A stretch of DNA of 64,000 nt from Paenibacillus antri (GTDB taxonomy: Bacteria; Bacillota; Bacilli; Paenibacillales; YIM-B00363): positions 62,001 through 126,000 of the forward strand of contig NZ_VCIW01000006.1 in the NCBI RefSeq assembly GCF_005765165.1. Reading direction: 5' to 3'. The position numbers and the translations under genes were made by a program. Positions 1-9,501 of the stretch are shown piece by piece (the stretch's first letter is position 1; each line of letters begins with the position of its first letter). The notes beneath the pieces are model-generated. The model saw nothing but the letters and a program-made list of their open reading frames with translations. It was not told the origin of the DNA and made no database searches.

Positions 1-1725
1 ACGTCCCTGCCTGGCGAGAAAACGGCCTTGGCTGAAGCGCTTGCGGATACTGCACTGAATTACTTGGACAAGTTCGACAGCGATACGAAGGCTACCACCG
101 CGATTCTGAAGGGAATCGTCCGTTCCGAAGCGAAGCTTGCGTCTACCTCGGGAGGCGTAGAGTTGACGCCGCGGCTTACGATCTTTGATAAGGATATCTC
201 GGACTTGGTTACTTGGGGAGTCGAGACGCCAAATAGCTTTATTAGCTTTACCGGCGGCAAGTTCGTCTTGAGCAGCTCCGCACCGGCGGATACGAACGTT
301 ACAGCTTCGGTATACGCGAAGGATAAGTTATTTGATGAGTTGGTTTTCAAAGGTGATATTACTCTCCGCAGAGCCTCCGAATCCGGTCCGGTTGGCGGCG
401 GCCCAGCACCGAGCACGGGGCTTCCTCCGCAAGCGGCTGAACAAGCTCAAGCTGCGAAGAAAGCAGTAGAAGAGGCGAAGGCAAAGCTCGCGGAAGCTTC
501 TCCGCAAGAGAAGAGCAAGATTATGAAGGAAGCCCTCAAGAACGTGAAAGAGGCAATTAAGGAGATTGGCAAGGTTTCCTTGTCCAACGCGGTGACGGTA
601 ACGAACGGCAAGGCGACAGCCAACGTGAATGTTGGGCAGTTGCAGCAGCAGCTTGCCGCAATTAAATCGGAAGTAGAAGCGTTGAAAGCGTCGTTGAAGG
701 AGCTCGACGCCAATGCCAACGTAAACATGGCGCTGACGCTTGACCTTGGCGACGTCGATGCGGACGAAGTCAGCCTTCAGTTGGTTGGCGCGCTTCTCAC
801 GGCTGTAACTGGGGCAGGCGCAACATCCATCAACGTTACGGTGAACGGTGCGGGCATCAACTTCGCTCCTTCGGAGGTCGCAGCCGGAACGACGCTGACG
901 ATTAGCAACGCCTCGGATGATTCCGTCAGCGAAATTGCCGATGTAGTAACGTTCACGTTCGTCTCCCCGGCAGGTGGCGAAATCGACGAGTTCGATCGTC
1001 CGGTATCCCTGACGCTGTCGGTGGATCCGGAAGCGGACTTCGACGAAGAGCTTCTGACGGCTGCGAAGGTAACGGAAGACGGTCTTGAGATTGTAGGAGG
1101 CACCTACGAGGACGGTACGGTGACGGCCCCTCGCTCGACGTTGTCGACGTATACGGTCATTGAGAATGACGTCGAATTTGCGGATACGGCATCGGTAGGC
1201 GCGTGGGCCGGTAAGGAAATCAAAGTCGTTGCGGCGAAGGGCATCGTAGAAGGCCGCGGCGCCGGCGACTTCGACCCGAACGCCAACGTGACGCGTGCCG
1301 AATTCGCGAAGATGATTTCCAAGGCGCTCGGCATCGCCGGCGGCAGCGCGAAGGAGAGCTTCTCCGACGTGTCCGCAGACGATTGGTTCCAACCGTATGT
1401 CGCGGCTGTCTCGAAGTGGGGCATTACGAACGGCAGAACGCCTTCGAGCTTCGATCCGAACGCGCCGATTACGCGTGCGGAGATGGCGACGATGATCGCT
1501 CGCGGACTGCAGCAAGTGCGCGGCGAACAAAGCTTCATCGCGAATGAAGACGTATTGGCGCAGTTCAAGGATGCGGATCAGATCCTTGCAACGCTCGAGG
1601 ATGGAGTCGCGTTCGCGGCTGATCTGGGTATCGTTCAAGGGCTTCCGACGGAGGAATTCGCACCGAACGCCCACACGACTCGAGCGCAAGCGGCGGTTAT
1701 GATCTATCGCCTGCTGCAACAATAA
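1..1725 (+). CDS. SLH-domain cell-surface protein (5' partial)
   Basis: The reading frame is open from base 1, so the N-terminus and signal peptide lie upstream of the window. The visible part (575 residues) has beta-rich segments, an Ala/Lys/Glu-rich helical stretch at about residues 145-190 (probable coiled coil), another beta-rich region, and three C-terminal SLH repeats (about 395-575) with typical motifs such as FDPNANVTRAEFAKMI and ITRAEMATMIARGL. SLH domains bind pyruvylated secondary cell-wall polymer, so the product should be a cell-wall-attached surface or S-layer-type protein. It sits directly upstream of the glycan locus and is therefore a candidate glycosylation target (inference). 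A strong terminator follows. Confidence 0.85.
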   Translation, partial: TSLPGEKTALAEALADTALNYLDKFDSDTKATTAILKGIVRSEAKLASTSGGVELTPRLTIFDKDISDLVTWGVETPNSFISFTGGKFVLSSSAPADTNVTASVYAKDKLFDELVFKGDITLRRASESGPVGGGPAPSTGLPPQAAEQAQAAKKAVEEAKAKLAEASPQEKSKIMKEALKNVKEAIKEIGKVSLSNAVTVTNGKATANVNVGQLQQQLAAIKSEVEALKASLKELDANANVNMALTLDLGDVDADEVSLQLVGALLTAVTGAGATSINVTVNGAGINFAPSEVAAGTTLTISNASDDSVSEIADVVTFTFVSPAGGEIDEFDRPVSLTLSVDPEADFDEELLTAAKVTEDGLEIVGGTYEDGTVTAPRSTLSTYTVIENDVEFADTASVGAWAGKEIKVVAAKGIVEGRGAGDFDPNANVTRAEFAKMISKALGIAGGSAKESFSDVSADDWFQPYVAAVSKWGITNGRTPSSFDPNAPITRAEMATMIARGLQQVRGEQSFIANEDVLAQFKDADQILATLEDGVAFAADLGIVQGLPTEEFAPNAHTTRAQAAVMIYRLLQQ

Positions 1726-1742
1726 GTAGAACCCAACATGAG

Positions 1743-1783
1743 GGCCCGTCTTTCTTCTCGGAGAGAGACGGGCCTTGCATTTT
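1743..1783 (+). terminator. Rho-independent terminator after SLH gene
   Basis: A 9-bp stem, GGCCCGTCT (1743-1751) paired with AGACGGGCC (1766-1774), is followed by a T-rich tail. It lies just after the stop codon of the SLH gene. Confidence 0.85.
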
Positions 1784-1861
1784 CCTATTCATTCCCGTAT
1801 CCATTCATCTGATAATCGTGTAAAATGAGAGGACAAGACTGTTAAGGGAGTTAATTTCATC

Positions 1862-2620
1862 ATGGAACTGGAGTTAGAACTGAAGGATTATGTAAAGATT
1901 GTACGGAAGCGATTGTGGCTTATCCTGACGGTCGTTGTATTGGCCAGCATCGCGGCCGGAGTCGTAAGCATGTATGTCTTGAAGCCTGTGTATGAAGCAT
2001 CGACGAAGCTGATCGTGAATCAGTCGAACGAAGCCGCGACCGGAATGCAGCAGCTTGATCTGAATGCCGTTAACTTAAACTTGCGCTTGATCGATACATA
2101 TAAGGAAATCATTAAGACGCCAGCGATCATGGATAAGGTGATGTCCGAGCATCCCAAGTTCGGACTTACCGCGGGCGAGTTGAGCGACAAGGTGCGTGTT
2201 AGCTCGGTGAATAACACGCAGGTCATGACCCTGGTTGTAGAGGATGGCTCCTATGAACGCGCGGCAGCCATTGTCAATGCAATCTCGATCGTGTTCCAAA
2301 GAGAAATCCCCTCGATCATGAACGTGGACAACGTCTCCATCTTGAATGAAGCGCCATCGAATGCATCGCCTTCCCCGGTGAAGCCCAACGTGAAGTTGAA
2401 CATCGCGATAGCGTTCGTAGTATCCTTGATGGTTATGCTAGGGATCGCCTTCTTGTTAGAATATTTGGACGATACGATTAAGACGGAACGCGATGTCGAG
2501 ACGGTAATCGGATTGCCGACCTTGACCGCGATCGCGAAGACGACAGACGAAGATTTCACCCACGGGGCGAAAAGTTCTAAACGAAAGGTGACTGACAAAC
2601 GTGCCGTCCTTGAGCAGTAA
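1862..2620 (+). CDS. Wzz/CpsC-type polysaccharide chain-length regulator
   Basis: This 252-aa membrane protein resembles the Wzz family (YveK/CpsC type). Two transmembrane helices (about residues 18-40 and 175-197) flank an extracellular domain with a Wzz-like N-terminus (LKDYVKIVRKRLW). In Gram-positives such proteins set polymer length and activate the adjacent BY-kinase. ATG 1862 is preceded by a GGGAG site. It overlaps the kinase gene by 20 nt, indicating translational coupling. No kinase domain is fused to it, so this is the split form typical of Firmicutes. Confidence 0.88.
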   Translation: MELELELKDYVKIVRKRLWLILTVVVLASIAAGVVSMYVLKPVYEASTKLIVNQSNEAATGMQQLDLNAVNLNLRLIDTYKEIIKTPAIMDKVMSEHPKFGLTAGELSDKVRVSSVNNTQVMTLVVEDGSYERAAAIVNAISIVFQREIPSIMNVDNVSILNEAPSNASPSPVKPNVKLNIAIAFVVSLMVMLGIAFLLEYLDDTIKTERDVETVIGLPTLTAIAKTTDEDFTHGAKSSKRKVTDKRAVLEQ

Positions 2621-3290
2621 ACGGAAAATCATTGCCCAACACAACCCGAGGTCTCCGATCTCTGAAGCTTATGTCAAACTAAGAACGAATATCGAATTGT
2701 CCGCGGTGGATAGTCCGATCCAAGTCATCATGACGACTTCGGCCAATCCTGGGGACGGTAAGTCGACGACAGCATCGAACTTGGGAGTCGTATACGCGCA
2801 GGCTGAGAAGAAGACGCTGATTATCGATGCCGACCTTCGAAAGCCGACGATGCACCACTACTTTATGTTGAGCAATCGAGGCGGGCTTACGAGTGTCTTA
2901 ACAAACCAGAGCAGGTTTGAGTCCGTGGTTCGAGATACCTCTACGCCGAATTTGCAAGTGCTCACGTCGGGCCCGATTCCGCCGAATCCTTCGGAGTTGT
3001 TGTCTTCCAAGCGGATGAGCCACTTGATCGAAGAACTGCGTAGTCAATACGATACGATCATTATCGATTCGCCTCCGACCTTGGCGGTCGCGGATGCTCA
3101 GATCATCTCTACATTAACGGATGGTGTGCTGTTAGTCCTGAGCTCCGGAAATACGAAGCGAGATTTGGCACTGAAGGCGAAGGCCAGCTTGGAACATGCG
3201 AAGGCACGGATTCTAGGCGTCGTCTTAAATAACATGGACCGGAAAAATGCGGATGCATACTATTACTACTATGGTGCAACAGAAGAGTAG
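2601..3290 (+). CDS. CpsD/YwqD-type bacterial tyrosine kinase
   Basis: A 229-aa cytoplasmic BY-kinase. It shows Walker A (GDGKST, about residues 50-55), Walker A' (IIDADLRKP, about 73-81), Walker B (IIIDSPP, about 152-158) and a C-terminal tyrosine cluster (YYYYY) that is the usual autophosphorylation tail. Such kinases act with the CpsC partner to control polymer synthesis, often by phosphorylating UDP-sugar enzymes; the next gene encodes one. The GTG start has AAGGTGA about 10 nt upstream and lies inside the end of the preceding gene. Confidence 0.92.
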   Translation: MPSLSSKRKIIAQHNPRSPISEAYVKLRTNIELSAVDSPIQVIMTTSANPGDGKSTTASNLGVVYAQAEKKTLIIDADLRKPTMHHYFMLSNRGGLTSVLTNQSRFESVVRDTSTPNLQVLTSGPIPPNPSELLSSKRMSHLIEELRSQYDTIIIDSPPTLAVADAQIISTLTDGVLLVLSSGNTKRDLALKAKASLEHAKARILGVVLNNMDRKNADAYYYYYGATEE

Positions 3291-3308
3291 CTCCGGCTGC
3301 TCTTTTTT
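3285..3308 (+). terminator. Rho-independent terminator after BY-kinase
   Basis: A 7-bp stem (GAGTAGC 3285-3291 with GCTGCTC 3296-3302, one G-U) overlaps the kinase stop codon and is followed by six T. It separates the kinase pair from the next gene. Confidence 0.75.
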
Positions 3309-3323
3309 ACTTGCTTCTATTTA

Positions 3324-3354
3324 TTAACAAAAATGAGTCCCGTTGTGGTACAAT
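3324..3354 (+). promoter_or_regulatory. Possible sigma-A promoter for the sugar dehydratase gene
   Basis: A TACAAT -10 box (3349-3354) has a TTAACA-like -35 (3324-3329) at a long 19-nt spacing. It lies between a terminator and the next start, where a promoter is needed. Confidence 0.4.
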
Positions 3355-3392
3355 AGTCCGGACATAAAGAGAGATGGGACGGCGAAATACCT

Positions 3393-5216
3393 ATGAATAA
3401 CAATGTAAGGGTTATGCTGCTCGTTGCATTGGACTGCATTTTTGTTGGGAGCTCCGTAGTTTCATCCTACTTGATTCGAAACAACGGGAGCATTCCGATT
3501 GCATTGTGGGGAGAAGTCGTAGGGTTTAGCATGACGGCAATACTCGCCCTGGGACTATCCTTTTACTACTTTAAGCTTTATCACCGGGCCTGGAGATATG
3601 CTAGCATTGGGGAAATCGTTTCTATTGTCAAGGCAACAGCGATAGGGATTCTGCTAGCTTATCTTGCAACGATGGTTACGATGCATGAAGTTGTAGACTT
3701 CCCTGTATTGACGCGTACGTTCCAGACGGTTCTGATTCTCGTCGGTGGCTCGAGGTTTGTATGGAGGATGTTTCGAGATACATACTTCGTTAAGCAGAGG
3801 CGGATGAAGAAGCCGGCGCTCATTATAGGCGCTGGCGATGGAGGAGCATCGATCGTCAAGGAGCTGAAAAATAACCTGGCTTCTGAGGTATACCCCGTTG
3901 CCTTCATTGACGACGACCCGAAGAAGAAAGGCTTGCAGGTCCAAGGGATTCAGGTCCTAGGCGGTCGTGAGCTTATTGTCTCAACCGTCGAGAAATATCA
4001 TGTCGAAGAAATTATTATTGCGATGCCTTCGATATCTAAGTCTCAAATCTCCGATGTCATTGAGGTATGTAAAAACACAGGAGTACGGTTGAAAATGCTT
4101 CCGGCACTCTCCGCTATTTTGGCCGGGAAGGTAAGCTTAAGCTCGATTAGAGATGTTCAGGTCGAGGACCTATTGGGCAGGGATCCGGTCAGTGTGGATC
4201 TGGCAGGAATTACGGATTATATACGGGATAAGACGGTACTCGTTACCGGAGCCGGGGGCTCGATCGGGTCGGAGTTGTGCCGTCAGATCGCCTTCTTCCA
4301 ACCAAAGAAGCTCCTTCTCCTTGGTCACGGGGAAAATAGCATCTATCAGATCGAGTCGGAGCTCTTGCGGCTGAAAGTCGCCTGTCCGATTGAGACGATC
4401 ATCGCGGACGTTCAAGATCGAAAGAGACTCGACACGATCTTCAACCAATTTCGCCCACAGGTTGTTTTCCATGCAGCTGCCCATAAGCACGTTCCGTTAA
4501 TGGAACGCAACCCGTCGGAATCCATTAAGAACAATGTCTTCGGTACGAGGAACGTTGCGGAGTATGCCGATCTCTACAGTGTCGAACGATTCGTTCTTAT
4601 CTCTTCCGATAAAGCCGTAAACCCGACGAGCATCATGGGGGTCACGAAGCGGATCGCTGAGATGGTCATCCAGTGTATGAATGTACATAGCAAGACGAAG
4701 TTTTCCGCTGTACGGTTTGGGAATGTGTTAGGCAGTCGGGGGAGCGTCATCCCAAGGTTTAAGGAGCAGATCGCGGCAGGCGGGCCGGTCACAGTAACGC
4801 ACCCGGATATGGTTCGTTACTTCATGACGATCCCGGAAGCTGTACAACTGGTGATCCAAGCTGGCGCTTACGCCGAGGGTGGCGAGGTGTTTATTCTCGA
4901 CATGGGGAAGCCGGTGAAGATCGTCACGTTGGCGGAGGATCTCATTCGCTTCTCCGGTTTGGAGCCTCATGTGGATATTAAGATCGAGTTTACGGGCATT
5001 CGTCCGGGAGAGAAGTTATTCGAAGAGTTGTTAACCGATGAAGAGGGTCTTACTTCGACGAAGCATAACCGGATATTTATCGGTCGGCCCGCGAACATTA
5101 GTCGCACCGAGATGGAGTTCGAGCTAAAGCGATTAGAGCAAGTGCTCGGGGAGGATCAACAGAGTATCCGTTCGCTGTTGAAGACGATTGTCCCGACTTA
5201 TGGGAATGTATCTTAA
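3393..5216 (+). CDS. Membrane UDP-sugar 4,6-dehydratase/epimerase (CapD/WbpM/PglF type)
   Basis: A 607-aa protein with four N-terminal transmembrane helices (about residues 8-120), a CoA-binding-like Rossmann domain (about 140-270, IIGAGDGGASIV) and a large SDR domain (about 275-575). The SDR domain has VTGAGGSIGSELCRQ and DKAVNPTSIMGVTKR; the usual catalytic Tyr of Tyr-x3-Lys is Met, as is normal for this subfamily. Family members convert UDP-GlcNAc to a 4-keto-6-deoxy sugar, feeding synthesis of sugars such as QuiNAc, FucNAc or bacillosamine. The exact product cannot be read from sequence. Confidence 0.9.
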   Translation: MNNNVRVMLLVALDCIFVGSSVVSSYLIRNNGSIPIALWGEVVGFSMTAILALGLSFYYFKLYHRAWRYASIGEIVSIVKATAIGILLAYLATMVTMHEVVDFPVLTRTFQTVLILVGGSRFVWRMFRDTYFVKQRRMKKPALIIGAGDGGASIVKELKNNLASEVYPVAFIDDDPKKKGLQVQGIQVLGGRELIVSTVEKYHVEEIIIAMPSISKSQISDVIEVCKNTGVRLKMLPALSAILAGKVSLSSIRDVQVEDLLGRDPVSVDLAGITDYIRDKTVLVTGAGGSIGSELCRQIAFFQPKKLLLLGHGENSIYQIESELLRLKVACPIETIIADVQDRKRLDTIFNQFRPQVVFHAAAHKHVPLMERNPSESIKNNVFGTRNVAEYADLYSVERFVLISSDKAVNPTSIMGVTKRIAEMVIQCMNVHSKTKFSAVRFGNVLGSRGSVIPRFKEQIAAGGPVTVTHPDMVRYFMTIPEAVQLVIQAGAYAEGGEVFILDMGKPVKIVTLAEDLIRFSGLEPHVDIKIEFTGIRPGEKLFEELLTDEEGLTSTKHNRIFIGRPANISRTEMEFELKRLEQVLGEDQQSIRSLLKTIVPTYGNVS

Positions 5217-5231
5217 TCAGGAGGGGAAGCG

Positions 5232-5885
5232 ATGAAAAGGAAGCGCAGATTCCGATGGGTGTGGATCCTCTCGGGCTCCTTGCTCATTGTTGGCGTCGGC
5301 GCGTATGTTGCCATGGATATGGCCGTGTCGTATACGTTGAAGCAGATGACTGCTGTCGTCCCTTCGGATCCGATCGCAACAGAGGGGGCATTGGAGGAGC
5401 CGGGAACGGCGGACTCTGTTGTCTCGCAAGAAGAGTCGTCTGATATGCCCCTGGAGGCATCGTCCAGTAACGTCGCTGATTCGGAGTCAGAGGCGGGGGC
5501 TGGTGCGGCCTCACCGGCGACGCAAGCTCCTGAGCCGGCCCAAGGGAAGTCGGACAATGACAAGCCGCAGGAGGCTGTCGGTTATGATCCGAATATCAGC
5601 TCGGAACAGGCGGCAAGCGTACAGGAAAACGTAACGGCTAGGGAGAAACTGACCGTAGCAGGCGTGTTGATGGACAATTTTAGCGCGGCGGAGCTGCGAG
5701 AATTCGCGTCGATCGCTGCCGGCGGCATTACAGTCGAAGAGAAGAAAGCCGCTCGAGACACCTTTTTATCGCGTTTAAGCGAAGAGGAGTATAACGAGCT
5801 CATCGCGATCGCCGCCAAATACGGATTAAGCCAGGGAAAGAGCTATGTCGAGGTAAAAGAAAGCACAGAACCGATGAAGGAGTAG
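5232..5885 (+). CDS. Membrane-anchored protein of unknown function
   Basis: 217 aa. A basic N-terminus (MKRKRRFRW) and one transmembrane helix (about residues 10-32) are followed by an acidic, Ala/Ser/Pro/Glu-rich low-complexity linker (about 45-120) and a C-terminal helical domain (about 135-200, with SAAELREFASIAAGG and RLSEEEYNELIAIAAKYG). The predicted topology is a single-pass anchor with the helical domain outside the membrane. Start ATG 5232 has AGGAGGGG upstream. It is 15 nt after the dehydratase and 3 nt before the stalk-domain gene, so it is probably part of the same operon. I do not recognise the family. Confidence 0.75.
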   Translation: MKRKRRFRWVWILSGSLLIVGVGAYVAMDMAVSYTLKQMTAVVPSDPIATEGALEEPGTADSVVSQEESSDMPLEASSSNVADSESEAGAGAASPATQAPEPAQGKSDNDKPQEAVGYDPNISSEQAASVQENVTAREKLTVAGVLMDNFSAAELREFASIAAGGITVEEKKAARDTFLSRLSEEEYNELIAIAAKYGLSQGKSYVEVKESTEPMKE

Positions 5886-5888
5886 ATT

Positions 5889-6902
5889 ATGAAGAATCAT
5901 CTGAAGAGAGGCGTGCTGGTTCTTGCCAGCGCCATCGTTATGGGAAGCGCGTTCGCTGTCGCACAAGCGAATGACGCCGCAGAAGGTCAATTATCGATAT
6001 CCATTGCCAAGGCTCCGATCAGCTTTACTTTCAATGGACAAGCATTAGCCCCCGCGAAAGGGGAAGAGGGTTTTATCCATGAGGGCACGACCTACGTGCC
6101 GCTGCGCTTCATGTCCAATGCCGTCGAGAAATCCGTAGCCTGGGATGGCAACACGATGACGGTCTACGTTACCGAGCCGTCGAAGAATGAGAAAGAAGCG
6201 ATCCGGAAATCGAACGCCGCTTATGCCGTAGAGTCTTCGACCGCACCGACGCAAGAATCGGTCGTTACTCAATCCATTGGAGTATTCTCCAAGCCGATTA
6301 CTTATGTGTTCGACGGTGTGAAGAAGACGCCTGCCGCTGACAAATCCGGGTTTATCTATAACAACAAAGTCTATGTACCGTTGCGCTTCTTCAGCGACTC
6401 GGTAGGTCAGACGGTCCAATTCGACCCGAAGACATACGCGATTAAGGTCACTGTGAAGGCGCAGGCGAGCAAGACGCCGGATACCACGAATCAGCCGGAG
6501 ACGAGCGATAAGAAGCCAGCGATAGCTCCAACACAACCGACGCCGACGCCAGTAGTCGGGGGCGGAGGCGGTGGTGGGGGCGGCACAGGGGTCGTAAAGC
6601 CGAGCTACGATTCCATCATATCCGAGGCGGAGAGCAAAATCATCGCTTTACAGGCTGGGTGTATGGCTAAACTTACGACCATCAAAGATCAATATGAGGC
6701 AGCTACGGAACAGTCCGAAAAGGATAGGCTCCGCGCGCAAGGGGAGGCAGAGTTTACAGCCTGCGATAGCTCCTTCTACTCCCTTATGGATAACCTAAGG
6801 AAGTCGCTTCAAGACAATCAGTACGATACAGCCGCTGTTGATACGTATATAGTTCTGTACGAGGCGCTCGTTGCTGATAAGAAAGCTGAATATGGAATAT
6901 AA
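5889..6902 (+). CDS. Secreted stalk-domain (copper amine oxidase N-like) protein
   Basis: A 337-aa protein with a Sec signal peptide (about residues 1-27, cleavage after AQA). Two copies of the copper amine oxidase N-terminal-like domain follow (about 35-100 and 130-200), each with a conserved TYVPLRFMS / VYVPLRFFS strand. Then come a Pro/Thr linker, a Gly run (about 222-229) and a helical C-terminus of unknown role. This domain is very common in Paenibacillaceae surface proteins and carries no catalytic residues. The end of the preceding reading frame (GAAGGAG) supplies the ribosome site. Confidence 0.8.
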   Translation: MKNHLKRGVLVLASAIVMGSAFAVAQANDAAEGQLSISIAKAPISFTFNGQALAPAKGEEGFIHEGTTYVPLRFMSNAVEKSVAWDGNTMTVYVTEPSKNEKEAIRKSNAAYAVESSTAPTQESVVTQSIGVFSKPITYVFDGVKKTPAADKSGFIYNNKVYVPLRFFSDSVGQTVQFDPKTYAIKVTVKAQASKTPDTTNQPETSDKKPAIAPTQPTPTPVVGGGGGGGGGTGVVKPSYDSIISEAESKIIALQAGCMAKLTTIKDQYEAATEQSEKDRLRAQGEAEFTACDSSFYSLMDNLRKSLQDNQYDTAAVDTYIVLYEALVADKKAEYGI

Positions 6903-6910
6903 AGCCCTCA

Positions 6911-6960
6911 TACAAGAAAACCCGGAATGCCGATGAATCGGTATTCCGGGTTTTCTTGTA
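6911..6960. terminator. Bidirectional terminator between convergent operons
   Basis: A near-perfect 24-bp inverted repeat (6911-6934 / 6937-6960) has A-run and T-run ends, so it can terminate both the + operon ending at 6902 and the - operon ending at 7036. Confidence 0.9.
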
Positions 6961-7035
6961 TGTGTACGCCGAGCTTAGCGTCATCAATTATGGTAGTAGT
7001 CCGAGTTTGATCACCGTATAGGGTTTCCTAATATT

Positions 7036-9501
7036 CTAGTTTATAGGCGCTTGTTTTGAAATGTCATCGATCTGTTGATTGATTTGTTGCGGGTCTTGGA
7101 CTCTCATCAACAGTTCGGATAATAGCTCATGGTCCGTTCGGCCCTGTTTCTTTAACAAACCTAAATAATAGATAGCGGCCGTGAAATCTTCTTGTTGATC
7201 AAAAGTTTTATCGAGAGCGGTTGCTAAATACTGCTCTGCTTGCGCATCGTCGCCTCGGTACAAGTATACTTGCCCCATCGATAATGCTAACCCCGGGGTG
7301 ATCCCGAACGCGCGGCCTTGAAGCTGGGCCTCGGGCAAATGTTCAAGCTCTTTCGCTTTATCTTCCACCCGGTCCCGAACTGCGAACACGGCATCCCAGT
7401 GTGCTTGGGCTTCGGTTACGGATTGAGCGTTCAAGAGAGTTACGCCATATTGAAAGTGAACCGCAGCCAGTTGCTCATATAAGCTCATGTCCCATGGATA
7501 GTGAGGGATGGAAGCCTCCAGTAATGCGATACCGTCTTCGTATTTTCCTTTAAGCAACTGAAGCTGAAGCTCGCGAAAAACAAAAGGTTTATAGAACGGC
7601 TCTTTTTGCTTCATTTCCGAAAGTAGCTTCTCGGCCTGTTCAGCGAAGTTCTCGTCTTTCGTTTGACTGTAAAGTTGGTTCATCAAGGCCAGCTTGAGAT
7701 CCACGTATTCCGGGTGACCGGTCTTATTGATGGCCATATCCAACGGGTTTAAAATTTCCTGCAGAGTGCCTGTTCCGGAGGAGGCATTAGCGCGAGCAGA
7801 CTCGTACAATCGATTTCCTGATAGGTCATTAAATGAAAGAACGATGAAAAGTAACGACGACACTAACAAAGCACTGGGCAGGAAGAAAGCCCACTTGCTT
7901 TCCGCCAGCTTTTTCTGAACCGGGAAGGAGGGGAGATCGCTCCCGGAAACCATTGCGCCAAGGGATAAATAAACGAGAGCGCCTAAATAAACATAGCTCA
8001 TATTAAAATCAATAAAGCTATGCGCGAGAATCGAGACGACGATGACATAAAAAATCAGATATGTTCCTTGTTCCTCTTCGTTCTTCTTAAAGTGAGACCG
8101 GAGGAAAAAGTAGACGACACCTAGGAACAGGATCAAGACCGTAATCAGTCCGACGATTCCAACTTCCACAAGTGTTTGTAGGAAAAAGTTGTGGGCTTGA
8201 CGGCTGACATATGGATTCGATTGATATTTTTCATATAAGGATTGCCAGGCGCCGCCGCCTGCCCCGAATGCCGGATAATCTTTCCAAAGCGAAACTGCGT
8301 TTTGGTAAAATGTCCCCCGTTCCAACACGCTGTGTTGATTTAAATTAATGTTTTCGATCCGATCTCCGATATTCTCGGGAAGCAAGGAGGAAAATCCGGA
8401 GTTACCAAAAAGTAAATACACACCGATCATGCCCGCGACGACACCGAGAACTGGTAGATAAATGCGGGAACTTCTGCGTTCATGAAGGCGCTGAAGAACC
8501 ACATCCAGCTTAGGTTCGAGAAATTTCCTTATGGATAAGCTGATAACCATCACGACAATGGAAGCAGCCAATAAGAAAAGCCACCCCTTGGTCGCTTCCA
8601 GGGCTATGAACTGTGCCTGCAGTTCCGTTCCCAACCGAGTAACGGGTTGGACAATGGAGAACGATGCGATAGACGTAACGATGAGCAAGATGATCGATAT
8701 GATCTGTTTCTTTAGGGAAAGCAAAGGAAGTACGAGAATAATGACGAACGGCAGGACAATAAATCCTCCGCGCGATAAAGTTAATACGAACGATAAAGCG
8801 GCAGGAACCAACAACAATGAGCTGAAGATGGTCCAAGCCCTCTTATTCGAAAGTACGGTTACGAGCAGAGCACCGATCATGAGAGCGATCAAATAGGCAG
8901 CGTAGCTGTTGGCATATTGGAATGCGGAAGTAAGACGATACCCGTTCTCCGTAAACATCACGGCATCTCGATAAAGCGTCGGGTTTTCGTTCGTCCAGCG
9001 AAATAACCCCCAGAACGAAGCATCGCCGAACCAGTTAGCAAATCCGAACAGGACAATGGCCGAACCGGAAAGTAGGAACGTCTTCTCCAATAGTCCAGCC
9101 CCCCAATGGGGTCGGGACAGGTACATGCCTACAAGAAAAATAGTGCTATACTGAACGTTGATCCATAAGCTAGCCCCGGAATAGTAATCGGACACGCCGA
9201 GAACATGCGAAATTGTATACGCTAATGGTGGAAATAAAAGAAACAAGTAAACTATGAAATCATTCCCTCTCTTTCGCACGTTGTAAAAGAGAGAAACGCT
9301 GAACAGTAAGAGCAACGTCCAAGTGATCAATTGGGAAAAGAAGATGTCGACGTCGAACTCCGAGCTTGCACCGTTGAAAAGTGCTCGCTGATAGGGCATA
9401 AAAAACAAGAATAAAAACATAACCCCATAACTAAGCCAATAGATAATCGATGATTTCTCTGGATTGGCATCCGCTTTACGACCGTTTGCTTGTAAATTCA
9501 T
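7036..9501 (-). CDS. O-antigen ligase / oligosaccharyltransferase-like (Wzy_C) with C-terminal TPR
   Basis: An 821-aa protein with about 12-14 transmembrane helices. Near residue 410 it carries the Wzy_C/ligase signature GAGGGAW...AHNFFLQTLVEVGIVGL. A long C-terminal TPR-like helical region follows (about 560-810). Family members polymerise glycans or transfer them from lipid carrier to acceptor. In Paenibacillus and Geobacillus S-layer glycosylation loci a protein of this type (WsfB/WsaB) acts as O-oligosaccharyltransferase, which fits here because an ABC exporter is present and no Wzx flippase is visible. It overlaps the upstream GT by 26 nt; AAGGAG precedes the ATG. Confidence 0.85.
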   Translation of the reverse strand: MNLQANGRKADANPEKSSIIYWLSYGVMFLFLFFMPYQRALFNGASSEFDVDIFFSQLITWTLLLLFSVSLFYNVRKRGNDFIVYLFLLFPPLAYTISHVLGVSDYYSGASLWINVQYSTIFLVGMYLSRPHWGAGLLEKTFLLSGSAIVLFGFANWFGDASFWGLFRWTNENPTLYRDAVMFTENGYRLTSAFQYANSYAAYLIALMIGALLVTVLSNKRAWTIFSSLLLVPAALSFVLTLSRGGFIVLPFVIILVLPLLSLKKQIISIILLIVTSIASFSIVQPVTRLGTELQAQFIALEATKGWLFLLAASIVVMVISLSIRKFLEPKLDVVLQRLHERRSSRIYLPVLGVVAGMIGVYLLFGNSGFSSLLPENIGDRIENINLNQHSVLERGTFYQNAVSLWKDYPAFGAGGGAWQSLYEKYQSNPYVSRQAHNFFLQTLVEVGIVGLITVLILFLGVVYFFLRSHFKKNEEEQGTYLIFYVIVVSILAHSFIDFNMSYVYLGALVYLSLGAMVSGSDLPSFPVQKKLAESKWAFFLPSALLVSSLLFIVLSFNDLSGNRLYESARANASSGTGTLQEILNPLDMAINKTGHPEYVDLKLALMNQLYSQTKDENFAEQAEKLLSEMKQKEPFYKPFVFRELQLQLLKGKYEDGIALLEASIPHYPWDMSLYEQLAAVHFQYGVTLLNAQSVTEAQAHWDAVFAVRDRVEDKAKELEHLPEAQLQGRAFGITPGLALSMGQVYLYRGDDAQAEQYLATALDKTFDQQEDFTAAIYYLGLLKKQGRTDHELLSELLMRVQDPQQINQQIDDISKQAPIN

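Noticed and set aside
328-1722. 464-codon minus-strand frame
   Set aside because: Antisense to the SLH protein; no ribosome site or recognisable domain.
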